A stretch of 18,201 nucleotides of DNA from HGM13862 sp031553915 (lineage in GTDB: Bacteria; Bacillota; Dehalobacteriia; UBA4068): assembly GCA_031553915.1 (NCBI GenBank), contig JAVBKT010000020.1, forward strand, positions 1 to 18,201, written 5' to 3'. Of the stretch, positions 1 to 7,283 are shown in pieces. The notes under the pieces were generated by a model that ran no database searches, was not told where the DNA came from, and saw only the letters and a program-made list of their open reading frames with translations. The translations under genes and the position numbers were made by a program. The first letter of the stretch is position 1. Every line of letters starts with the position of its first letter.

Positions 1-136
1 CCATTACTGCTGCGCCGCCCACTGTGCTCAGGCACAGGGTGATCGCTGCTGTCAATGTCGTCTTACCGTGGTCGACATGACCAATTGTACCGATATTTAC
101 ATGCGGTTTTGTTCTCTCAAATTTTTGCTTTGCCAT
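1..136 (-). CDS. tuf: Elongation factor Tu, copy 1, N-terminal part only (runs off the left edge)
   Basis: EF-Tu delivers aminoacyl-tRNA to the ribosomal A site with GTP. Only the first 45 codons are present. They begin MAKQKFERTK and contain the P-loop GHVDHGKT at residues 19-26, as in all EF-Tu proteins. The start is fixed by an AGGAGG ribosome binding site a few bases upstream (near 145-150). The gene lies 65 bp downstream of fusA in the same direction, the standard str-operon position, and no promoter was found in that gap, so it is probably co-transcribed with rpsL-rpsG-fusA. These 136 nt are identical to the start of the second tuf copy at the right end. The rest of the gene lies outside the window, so function is inferred from the N-terminus and context, but the identification is secure. 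Confidence 0.96.
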   Translation of the reverse strand, partial: MAKQKFERTKPHVNIGTIGHVDHGKTTLTAAITLCLSTVGGAAVM

Positions 137-141
137 TTCTA
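1..141. repeat. Left arm of a 141-bp perfect inverted repeat (tuf start region)
   Basis: Bases 1-141 are the exact reverse complement of 18061-18201. The repeat covers the first 136 nt of tuf plus 5 nt upstream. At position 142 the copies differ (C against T in the same orientation), then 143-157, covering the ribosome binding site, match again, and from 158 they diverge. This marks two near-identical tuf genes rather than a mobile element. The exact match to both window edges suggests the edges were set by the repeat during assembly. Confidence 0.97.
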
Positions 142-201
142 CTTCCTCCTAAAAATATTTCCTAAATAAAAGTTATTTTAATTTTAATACTTAAGCAATT
201 T

Positions 202-2280
202 TTATTGACTCAAACCCTTGCCTTTCATCAGCTCTTGTGTCAAGTTTTGCGGCAATGCCTCATAGTGGTCAAACTGCATGGTATAAATGCCGCGTCCCTG
301 GGTTCTGCTTCTTAAATCAGTCGCATAGCCAAACATCTGTTTCAGCGGGACAAAGCCCGTAACTGCCTGCAAGTTGCCTCTAATGGTCACGCCTTCAATA
401 TAACCGCGGCGGGAATTGAGATCGCCAATCACGTCGCCCATATATTCATCCGGAGTCAATACCTCGATTTTGAATACCGGTTCCATGATAACTGGCTTGC
501 CTTTTTTGGTGCCGTCCTGAAAAGCCAGAGAACCGGCAATCTTAAAGGCGACTTCAGAGCTATCAACTTCATGGAAGCTGCCGTCCACCAAAGTGGCTTT
601 GATATCAACAGCACGGTATCCGGCAAGAATGCCGTTTTCCATAGCCTCTTTGAGACCCGTCTCCACCGGAGAAATGAATTCCTTGGGAATCACACCGCCG
701 ACAATTTTGTTGACGAAAACGAAACCTTCGCCCGGTTCAGCCGGTTCAAACTCCACGACGCAATGACCGTATTGGCCATGACCGCCGGATTGTTTAACAA
801 AACGGCCCACGCCCTTGCAGGGCTGCGTGATTGTTTCTTTGTAGGATACTTCCGGCTTACCAACATTAGCGTCAATGCGGAATTCGCGCAGCAGACGGTC
901 AACGATGATTTCCAAATGCAGCTCGCCCATGCCGGCAATCAGCATCTGTCCGGTATCCGGATTGGTATGAACACGGAAGGTCGGATCTTCCTCGGCCAGC
1001 TTATGCAGCGCCAAAGTCATTTTTTCTTGGTCAGCAGTGGTCTTGGGCTCAATCGCGACATCAATAACCGGCTCTGGAAAATCAATCGTTTCCAGGATAA
1101 CCTGGTTCTTTTCATCACAAAGGGTATCGCCGGTCATGGTGTGCTTCAAACCACCGACAGCGAGGATATCGCCTGCCATGGCTTCGCTAATTTCTTCGCG
1201 GTGATTAGCATGCATCAGCAGGAATTTCCCTACACGTTCTTTTTTCTGTTTGCTGCTGTTATAGGTGGTAGCGCCAGCCTTCAAAACGCCGGAATAGACG
1301 CGGAAAAAAGTCAGGCGGCCCTGGAAAGGATCAGTGATGATTTTGAAGGCCAAAGCGGAAAACGGTTCATCATCAGAACTCTTGCGCTCAACCTCATTGC
1401 CATTCCAATCAGTGCCGATAATATTCGCGACATCCGATGGAGCCGGCAGAAAATCAACAACAGCATCCATCAATTGCTGCACGCCCTTGTTTTTGAAGGA
1501 CGAACCGCAAAGCACCGGGTTGATTTGTACGGCTACAGTACCTTTGCGGATCGCGCGCACAATCATTTCTTCGCTAATCTCATTGCCTTCCAGATAGGCA
1601 TCCATCAGCTCATCATCAAACTCAGCGATAGCTTCCAGCATTTTCTGCCGGTATTCTTCAGCCTGTTCCAGATATTCTCCCGGAATAGCGCATTCTTCAA
1701 AAGTACGGCCATCAGCATCCTTGTAAATGTCGGCATTCATGCGAATCAAGTCGATGATGCCAATAAAGCTATCTTCCACGCCGACCGGAAGCTGAATCGC
1801 TACCGGATTAGCGCCAAGGCGGTCGCGCATCATTTCCATCCCGCGATAAAAATCAGCGCCGACTCTATCCATCTTGTTGATATAGGCAATACGTGGTACG
1901 CCATAACGGTCAGCCTGCCGCCAGACAGTTTCACTCTGCGGCTCAACGCCGCCCACAGAACAGAACACCGCCACAGCGCCATCCAGGACGCGCAGCGAGC
2001 GTTCCACCTCCATAGTAAAGTCAACATGGCCGGGCGTGTCAATAATGTTAACTCGATGGTCACGCCAAATGCAAGTAGTAGCAGCAGAGGTAATAGTAAT
2101 GCCTCTTTCCTGCTCTTGTACCATATAATCCATAGTCGCAGCGCCGTCATGAACCTCACCGAGCTTATGCACTTTACCGGTATAGTAAAGCATTCTTTCG
2201 GTGGTGGTAGTTTTGCCGGCGTCAATATGCGCCATGATACCGATATTTCTAATTTTTTCGAGCGGATAAGCTCTTGTCAT
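202..2280 (-). CDS. fusA: Elongation factor G
   Basis: EF-G is the GTPase that translocates tRNA and mRNA through the ribosome and, with RRF, recycles ribosomes. The 692-residue protein has the normal length. The G domain shows the P-loop AHIDAGKT (17-24), switch I RGITITSAAT (about 59-68), DTPGH (81-85) and NKMD (135-138). The later domains keep conserved stretches such as GMGELHLEI and SGGHGQYGH, and the C-terminal domain V ends in a short lysine/glycine tail. The ATG at 2280 is preceded by a GGAG ribosome binding site about 9 nt upstream. It lies 71 bp after rpsG, a gap holding a perfect hairpin (2310-2329), and 65 bp before tuf. It is the housekeeping EF-G by context and shows no sign of being a tetracycline-resistance paralogue. 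Confidence 0.98.
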   Translation of the reverse strand: MTRAYPLEKIRNIGIMAHIDAGKTTTTERMLYYTGKVHKLGEVHDGAATMDYMVQEQERGITITSAATTCIWRDHRVNIIDTPGHVDFTMEVERSLRVLDGAVAVFCSVGGVEPQSETVWRQADRYGVPRIAYINKMDRVGADFYRGMEMMRDRLGANPVAIQLPVGVEDSFIGIIDLIRMNADIYKDADGRTFEECAIPGEYLEQAEEYRQKMLEAIAEFDDELMDAYLEGNEISEEMIVRAIRKGTVAVQINPVLCGSSFKNKGVQQLMDAVVDFLPAPSDVANIIGTDWNGNEVERKSSDDEPFSALAFKIITDPFQGRLTFFRVYSGVLKAGATTYNSSKQKKERVGKFLLMHANHREEISEAMAGDILAVGGLKHTMTGDTLCDEKNQVILETIDFPEPVIDVAIEPKTTADQEKMTLALHKLAEEDPTFRVHTNPDTGQMLIAGMGELHLEIIVDRLLREFRIDANVGKPEVSYKETITQPCKGVGRFVKQSGGHGQYGHCVVEFEPAEPGEGFVFVNKIVGGVIPKEFISPVETGLKEAMENGILAGYRAVDIKATLVDGSFHEVDSSEVAFKIAGSLAFQDGTKKGKPVIMEPVFKIEVLTPDEYMGDVIGDLNSRRGYIEGVTIRGNLQAVTGFVPLKQMFGYATDLRSRTQGRGIYTMQFDHYEALPQNLTQELMKGKGLSQ

Positions 2281-2309
2281 TTAAATAATCTCCACATCTA
2301 TACTGCCAA

Positions 2310-2329
2310 AGGCGGAAACCTTTCCGCCT
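2310..2329 (-). other. Hairpin between rpsG and fusA
   Basis: AGGCGGAAA and TTTCCGCCT form a perfect 9-bp inverted repeat around a 2-nt centre (in RNA, an 8-bp stem with a 4-nt loop). It lies 22 bp after the rpsG stop and about 30 nt upstream of the fusA start. In the mRNA no U-run follows it, so it is not an intrinsic terminator. It may affect mRNA processing, stability or coupling between rpsG and fusA; this role is inferred. Confidence 0.5.
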
Positions 2330-2351
2330 AGGACGGGGTGCAATAATAATT

Positions 2352-2822
2352 CTACCATCTGAAATGGGCAAAAGCTTTGTTGGCTTCAGCCATTTTGTGG
2401 GTATCTTCACGTTTTTTCACAGAACCACCGGTATTGTTGGCAGCATCCATCAATTCGCCAGCCAATTTTTCCTGCATGGTTTTGCCGCCACGTTTTCTGG
2501 CAAAGCTGACCAGCCAACGAATGGCCAGAGCCTGTCTTCTATCCGTACGGACTTCGATCGGCACCTGATAGTTAGCGCCGCCAACACGGCGGGCCTTAAC
2601 CTCGAGCACCGGCATAACGTTTTTCATAGCGTTATTAAAGACCTCATTTGGGTCCTCACTGGTTTTTTCTTTAATAATATCGAAAGCACCATAAACGATA
2701 CTTTCAGCAGTACCTTTTTTACCGTCCAGCATAACCTGATTAATGAACTTGGTCAAAACCTGGCTATGATATACCGGATCCGGCAGTACTTCAATTTTTG
2801 GCACATTGCCGCGACGGGGCAT
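2352..2822 (-). CDS. rpsG: 30S ribosomal protein S7
   Basis: S7 nucleates assembly of the 30S head and contacts tRNA at the E site. The 156-residue product begins MPRRGNVPK and carries the family core YQVPIEVRTDRRQALAIRWL and the C-terminal helix region KKREDTHKMAEANKAFAHFRW-type ending, all typical of bacterial S7. The ATG at 2822 has a strong AAGGAGG site 7 nt upstream. It sits between rpsL (76-bp gap) and fusA (71-bp gap), the universal str-operon order. In E. coli S7 represses its own operon by binding the rpsL-rpsG spacer. A small hairpin is present in the corresponding spacer here (2851-2869), but nothing shows that it is a S7 site. Confidence 0.98.
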   Translation of the reverse strand: MPRRGNVPKIEVLPDPVYHSQVLTKFINQVMLDGKKGTAESIVYGAFDIIKEKTSEDPNEVFNNAMKNVMPVLEVKARRVGGANYQVPIEVRTDRRQALAIRWLVSFARKRGGKTMQEKLAGELMDAANNTGGSVKKREDTHKMAEANKAFAHFRW

Positions 2823-2850
2823 TCTCTTTCCTCCTTTTCAGGCTCAGGGG

Positions 2851-2869
2851 GTTAGACCTAAACTCTAAC
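2851..2869 (-). other. Small hairpin in the rpsL-rpsG spacer
   Basis: In the mRNA sense, GTTAGA and TCTAAC pair perfectly around a 7-nt loop, about 28 nt upstream of the rpsG start. No U-run follows. The position matches the spacer used by S7 for feedback in E. coli, but no sequence match to that site was recognised, so a regulatory role is only a possibility. Confidence 0.35.
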
Positions 2870-2898
2870 ACATACCCTCTTGCTGATAGCGATGAAGC

Positions 2899-3285
2899 TT
2901 AAGCTTTCGCATTAGTTCTTGGTTTTTTGGTTCCGTATTTGCTTCTTGCCTGATTACGGTTGGCAACTCCGGCTGTATCCAAAGCGCCTCTAATAATATG
3001 ATAACGAACGCCAGGCAGGTCCTTTACACGACCGCCACGCACCAGGGTCACGGAGTGCTCCTGAAGATTGTGGCCGATACCGGGAATATAGGCGGTGACT
3101 TCAATACCATGAGTCAGACGAACACGGGCTACCTTACGCAAAGCAGAATTAGGTTTTTTGGGTGTGGTAGTATAAACTCTGGTGCAGACGCCGCGTTTTT
3201 GCGGACACTCCTTAAGCGCCGGTGCATTCGATTTTTTGATCGCACTTTGTCTCTGGTTTCTCACCAATTGATTGATGGTGGACAA
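2899..3285 (-). CDS. rpsL: 30S ribosomal protein S12
   Basis: S12 sits at the decoding centre and controls translational accuracy. The 128-residue protein shows the hallmark TPKKPNSALRK (42-52) and GGRVKDLPGVRYH segments. The lysines where substitutions give streptomycin resistance in E. coli (K42/K43 and K87, Met not counted) are wild type here, as K43, K44 and K88. The aspartate after K88, methylthiolated by RimO in some bacteria, is also present. The start is a TTG at 3285, chosen because an AGGAGG site lies 8 nt upstream and the protein then begins MSTINQLVRN, as in the family. It is the first gene after a 218-bp gap with its own promoter and structured leader. The L7Ae-like gene often found before rpsL in Bacilli is missing. 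Confidence 0.97.
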   Translation of the reverse strand: MSTINQLVRNQRQSAIKKSNAPALKECPQKRGVCTRVYTTTPKKPNSALRKVARVRLTHGIEVTAYIPGIGHNLQEHSVTLVRGGRVKDLPGVRYHIIRGALDTAGVANRNQARSKYGTKKPRTNAKA

Positions 3286-3357
3286 AACTTACACCTCCTT
3301 TGTCTAAAAATCACTGTTTATATTAATAATGAAAACATTAAACCAAAAGTAAGCTTT

Positions 3358-3378
3358 GGCGGCATAGCTTGAGCCGCC
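3358..3378 (-). other. Second hairpin of the rpsL leader
   Basis: GGCGGC and GCCGCC form a 6-bp all-GC stem around a 9-nt loop, about 75-95 nt upstream of the rpsL start on the minus-strand transcript. No U-run follows, so it is unlikely to be a terminator. It is probably part of the same structured leader as the 5' hairpin at 3411-3444. Confidence 0.45.
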
Positions 3379-3410
3379 GCGCGGGAAATATGCTCATTCC
3401 CCCAGATAGA

Positions 3411-3444
3411 GGCGTGTTTTTTGAAAAGCCCCAAAGAACACGCC
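3411..3444 (-). promoter_or_regulatory. 5'-terminal hairpin of the str (rpsL) mRNA leader
   Basis: On the minus strand GGCGTGTTCTTTG and CAAAAAACACGCC pair as a 13-bp stem with one C-A mismatch and an 8-nt loop. The predicted start site of the adjacent promoter (about 3443) falls at its 5' edge, so the transcript would begin with this stem-loop. The bases after it are not U-rich in the minus sense, which argues against a terminator. A 5' stabiliser or a ribosomal-protein leader are the likely explanations; no known riboswitch or leader family was recognised. Confidence 0.5.
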
Positions 3445-3449
3445 TTATC

Positions 3450-3478
3450 ATTTTACCACTCACTTAATTGCATGTCAA
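3450..3478 (-). promoter_or_regulatory. Sigma-A-type promoter for rpsL-rpsG-fusA-tuf
   Basis: Reading the minus strand, TTGACA (3473-3478) and TAAAAT (3450-3455) are separated by exactly 17 bp. The -35 is a perfect consensus and the -10 matches at five of six bases. The start site should be near 3443, giving a leader of about 158 nt before rpsL. It lies just past the rpoC stop codon with no clear terminator between, so readthrough from rpoBC is also possible. Confidence 0.8.
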
Positions 3479-3503
3479 GAATTTATTGTAGAAATTGATA
3501 AAC

Positions 3504-6500
3504 CTACTCAGTGGTTGTAGCAGAGCTATCCAAATCATCAATATCTAGTTCCAAGTCCGGCATGCCTGCTTTGAATAATTTGTCGAGAGTATTGGCTAAA
3601 ATGTTCGTTTCTTCCGCCGGCTTATCCTCGTTGGCAAAATTAAAGTCGTCTGCCAAATCAAAATCCGCCGGCTGATTGTCACCAGCCTGATCAGCTATGG
3701 CGTCATAAGCATTTTTGCCCTCCTCGCCCTCTGTCTCAATTTTCAAATTGCGATAGCGGGCCAGACCGGTACCAGCTGGAATCAGCTTACCGATAATAAC
3801 ATTTTCTTTGAGGCCCATCAAATTATCAACCTTGCCCTTGATGGCCGCGTCAGTCAATACTCTGGTTGTTTCCTGGAAGGAAGCAGCGGAAAGGAAAGAA
3901 TCCGTAACCAGGGAGGCTTTGGTAATACCGAGCAATACCGGCTTAGCGGTTGCCGGCTCCAGACCGGCGGCAATGGCCCGCTCATTGATACGTTCAAATT
4001 CGAAGCTATCAACCATAGAGCCAGGAAGCAAGGTGGTGGAGCCATTTTCCTCAACCTTAACCTTCTTCAGCATCTGGCGTACCATGATTTCGATATGCTT
4101 ATCATTAATATCAACACCTTGCAGGCGGTAAACTCTTTGAACCTCCCGCAGCAAATACATTTGCACGCCGCGAATACCTTTTACGGCCAGCATATTATGC
4201 GGATTAATCGAACCTTCGGTGATTTCATCCCCAGCCTCAATGGCCTGGCCATCGGCAATTTTCAAGGTGGAGCCATAAGATACCTGGTATTCCGCCAAAA
4301 CCTGCCCGGCTTCCTCACCGGTACCGAGAATTTTGATTTCACGCTTGCCTTTATTCTCGCCCACCTGAACAATACCGTCAAATTCAGAGATCAAGCCCTG
4401 GCCTTTAGGTTTGCGCGCCTCAAACAGCTCTTCAACACGCGGCAAGCCCTGGGTAATATCATCGCCCGCAACACCGCCGGTATGGAAGGTACGCATGGTC
4501 AGCTGTGTGCCGGGCTCGCCGATAGACTGAGCCGCGATAGTGCCGACAGCTTCACCAATATCGACCATATCGCCTGTGGCCAAATTGCGGCCATAGCAGC
4601 AGCGGCAAATGCCGTATTCCGAGCGGCAGGTCAGCACCGAACGGATATTAACCTGGCGCTCCGCCTCCGGACGGGTATTGAGATAGTTTTCAATAGCCTG
4701 AGAAGTTACTTCGTCGAGGAATTGGCCGGTTTCCGCCAAAACCTCACCTGTTTCTTCATTAATAATTGGGTTGGATAATATCCTGCCTTCAATACGTTCA
4801 ACAAGCGGCTCAATGTTGGGGATTTCACGAACCCAGATACCCCTGGTGTCGCCGCAGTCGTCTTCTCTGACAATAACCTCTTGCGCCACATCAACCAGAC
4901 GGCGGGTCAGATAACCGGAGTCAGCTGTTCTAAGAGCTGTGTCCGCCAAACCTTTACGCGCGCCGTGAGTGGAGATGAAGAATTCGAGAACAGTCAGGCC
5001 CTCGCGGAAATTAGCTTTAATCGGCAAGTCGATGATGCGGCCGGAAGGATCGGCCATCAATCCACGCGCGCCTGCCAGCTGACGAATCTGCTGCACATTA
5101 CCACGCGCACCGGAATTGGCCATCATATAAATAGGATTAAATTGATCGAGAGAATTCATCAATTCCTGAGTAACATCATCTGTAGCTCTCTGCCAAATGC
5201 GGACTGTCTCGGAGTAGCGGTCGTTTTCACTGACCATACCCTGTTGGAAGAAGTTATCCACCTGCAAAACTTTATCTTCCGCATCAGCCATAATCTGCTT
5301 TTTGGCGGCAGGAACCTGGATATCATCAATGCCAACAGTAATGCCGGCTTTGGTGGAATACTTAAAGCCCAGAGTTTTGATACCGTCCAGCAGCACCGAG
5401 GCAGCAGAAATGCCTTCTCTGCGGTAGCAGCGGTCAACGATCAGACCCAAGATTTTCTTATCAATACCGCAGTTATAATAACCCATTATCCTGCTCATGG
5501 GGATTTCATAGTTGAAAATCAAACGGCCGACAGTGGTTTTAAGGCGCTTGCGGTTTCCCCGATCATCAAGCTCAAAGGGTACTTCCTCTTCCTTGCTGAT
5601 CCACTGAGTGTCCCACTCTTCCGGGCAGCGGATTTCGATCAAGGCATGGAGATCAACATCATTGTTGACATAGGCGCGATAAGCCTCATTGTAATCAACA
5701 AAAACCTTGCCTTCGCCCAAAGCGCCGTCTTTAGGCATGGTCAGGTAGTACGAGCCTAAAACCATGTCCTGAGTGGGGGTAGCGACCGGACGGCCGTCCT
5801 TGGGGTTCAAAATATTATTGGAAGAAAGCATCAACACTCTGGCTTCTGCCTGCGCTTCCACAGAAAGCGGTACATGAACAGCCATTTGGTCGCCGTCAAA
5901 GTCCGCATTATAGGCGGTACATACCAGCGGATGGATCTGCAAGGCGCGGCCCTCGACCAGCACCGGCTCAAAAGCCTGAATGCCTAAGCGGTGCAGGGTT
6001 GGCGCGCGGTTCAACAGCACCGGGTGCTCTTTAATAACATCCTCCAGCACATCCCAAACCTCAGGACGGGCGCGCTCCACCATACGCTTGGCGTTTTTGA
6101 TATTATGGGCATGGCCTTCTCTGACCAAACGTTTCATAACAAAGGGCTTAAACAGCTCCAAAGCCATTTCTTTTGGCAAACCGCATTGATGCATTTTCAG
6201 CTCCGGCCCGACAACAATAACCGAACGGCCGGAATAGTCAACACGTTTACCCAGCAAATTTTGACGGAAACGTCCTTGCTTACCCTTGAGCATATCCGAA
6301 AGAGATTTCAACGGACGGTTTCCGGGGCCGGTAACAGGTCTGCCGCGGCGGCCATTGTCAATCAGGGCGTCAACAGCCTCTTGGAGCATTCTTTTTTCAT
6401 TACGGACAATGATATCCGGAGCGCCCAAATCCAGCAGGCGTTTCAGTCTGTTATTACGGTTGATCACCCGGCGGTAGAGGTCATTCAGATCAGAGGTGGC

Positions 6501-7247
6501 AAAACGGCCGCCATCCAGCTGCACCATTGGCCGCAGTTCCGGCGGAATAACCGGGATTACATCAAGTATCATCCACTCCGGCTTATTGCCGGAATGCAAA
6601 AATGCCTCAACCACTTCCAGACGGCGGATATCACGAATCTTCCGTTGGCCGGAGACGTCAGGCAATTCCAGGCGCAATGCTTCTTCTAGACTGGCCAGGT
6701 CAAGCGCTTGCAGCATTTCTTTTACTGCCTGAGCGCCCATGCCGGCACGGAAGCTATCGCCGTATTTATCTTTAGCGTCACGATATTCGTTTTCGGTCAA
6801 AAGCTGATGCAGCGACAATTCACTGTCGCCGGGGTCTAAAACTATATAGGAAACAAAATACAAAACTTTTTCCAGATTGCGCGGCGAAATATCCAGGAGC
6901 AAGCCCATACGGGAAGGAATGCCCTTGAAATACCAAATATGAGAAACCGGAGTGGCAAGCTTAATATGCCCCAGGCGCTCGCGGCGCACCTTGGCACGGG
7001 TAACCTCAACGCCACAACGGTCACAAACAATACCTTTATAGCGAATACGTTTATATTTACCGCAGTGGCATTCCCAGTCCTTAGTCGGACCAAAAATACG
7101 TTCACAGAACAAACCATCACGTTCTGGCTTTAAGGTACGGTAATTGATGGTTTCCGGTTTCTTCACCTCACCATGAGACCAGGCTTCAATTTGTTCGGAA
7201 GAAGCCAATCCAACACGCATCCGATCAAAATTGCTGACATCCAACAA
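3504..7247 (-). CDS. rpoC: DNA-directed RNA polymerase subunit beta'
   Basis: Beta' forms one pincer and most of the active site of RNA polymerase. With a TTG start at 7247 the protein has 1247 residues and begins MLDVSNFDRM, as in Firmicutes homologues. This start has GGAG 9 nt upstream, whereas a TTG at 7256 would touch the ribosome binding site. The N-terminal zinc ligands are C60, C62, C75 and C78, the same numbers as in B. subtilis. The catalytic Mg motif NADFDGD is at 447-453. The second zinc site is C798, C874, C881 and C884, and the trigger-loop region around 907-925 is intact. The last 74 residues or so are an acidic, low-complexity tail beyond the conserved core. The gene follows rpoB after 36 bp in one operon. 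Confidence 0.97.
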   Translation of the reverse strand: MLDVSNFDRMRVGLASSEQIEAWSHGEVKKPETINYRTLKPERDGLFCERIFGPTKDWECHCGKYKRIRYKGIVCDRCGVEVTRAKVRRERLGHIKLATPVSHIWYFKGIPSRMGLLLDISPRNLEKVLYFVSYIVLDPGDSELSLHQLLTENEYRDAKDKYGDSFRAGMGAQAVKEMLQALDLASLEEALRLELPDVSGQRKIRDIRRLEVVEAFLHSGNKPEWMILDVIPVIPPELRPMVQLDGGRFATSDLNDLYRRVINRNNRLKRLLDLGAPDIIVRNEKRMLQEAVDALIDNGRRGRPVTGPGNRPLKSLSDMLKGKQGRFRQNLLGKRVDYSGRSVIVVGPELKMHQCGLPKEMALELFKPFVMKRLVREGHAHNIKNAKRMVERARPEVWDVLEDVIKEHPVLLNRAPTLHRLGIQAFEPVLVEGRALQIHPLVCTAYNADFDGDQMAVHVPLSVEAQAEARVLMLSSNNILNPKDGRPVATPTQDMVLGSYYLTMPKDGALGEGKVFVDYNEAYRAYVNNDVDLHALIEIRCPEEWDTQWISKEEEVPFELDDRGNRKRLKTTVGRLIFNYEIPMSRIMGYYNCGIDKKILGLIVDRCYRREGISAASVLLDGIKTLGFKYSTKAGITVGIDDIQVPAAKKQIMADAEDKVLQVDNFFQQGMVSENDRYSETVRIWQRATDDVTQELMNSLDQFNPIYMMANSGARGNVQQIRQLAGARGLMADPSGRIIDLPIKANFREGLTVLEFFISTHGARKGLADTALRTADSGYLTRRLVDVAQEVIVREDDCGDTRGIWVREIPNIEPLVERIEGRILSNPIINEETGEVLAETGQFLDEVTSQAIENYLNTRPEAERQVNIRSVLTCRSEYGICRCCYGRNLATGDMVDIGEAVGTIAAQSIGEPGTQLTMRTFHTGGVAGDDITQGLPRVEELFEARKPKGQGLISEFDGIVQVGENKGKREIKILGTGEEAGQVLAEYQVSYGSTLKIADGQAIEAGDEITEGSINPHNMLAVKGIRGVQMYLLREVQRVYRLQGVDINDKHIEIMVRQMLKKVKVEENGSTTLLPGSMVDSFEFERINERAIAAGLEPATAKPVLLGITKASLVTDSFLSAASFQETTRVLTDAAIKGKVDNLMGLKENVIIGKLIPAGTGLARYRNLKIETEGEEGKNAYDAIADQAGDNQPADFDLADDFNFANEDKPAEETNILANTLDKLFKAGMPDLELDIDDLDSSATTTE

Positions 7248-7283
7248 TAATATCAACTCCCGTAGAAAAATTTGTTTGAGCTT

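Noticed and set aside
571..2331. A 586-codon open frame on the plus strand opposite fusA
   Set aside because: It lies wholly antisense to a clear EF-G gene (and its short upstream spacer). It has no ribosome binding site, and its translation has no recognisable domain. It is a by-product of codon bias in fusA.
3411..3444. Hairpin after rpoC read as an intrinsic terminator
   Set aside because: The strand of the operon has no U-run after the stem, and the stem lies downstream of the rpsL promoter, so it belongs to the leader of the next transcript.
4095..5759. Long plus-strand open frames (227 and 292 codons) opposite rpoC
   Set aside because: They are shadows of the conserved RpoC frame, without ribosome binding sites, promoters or family features.
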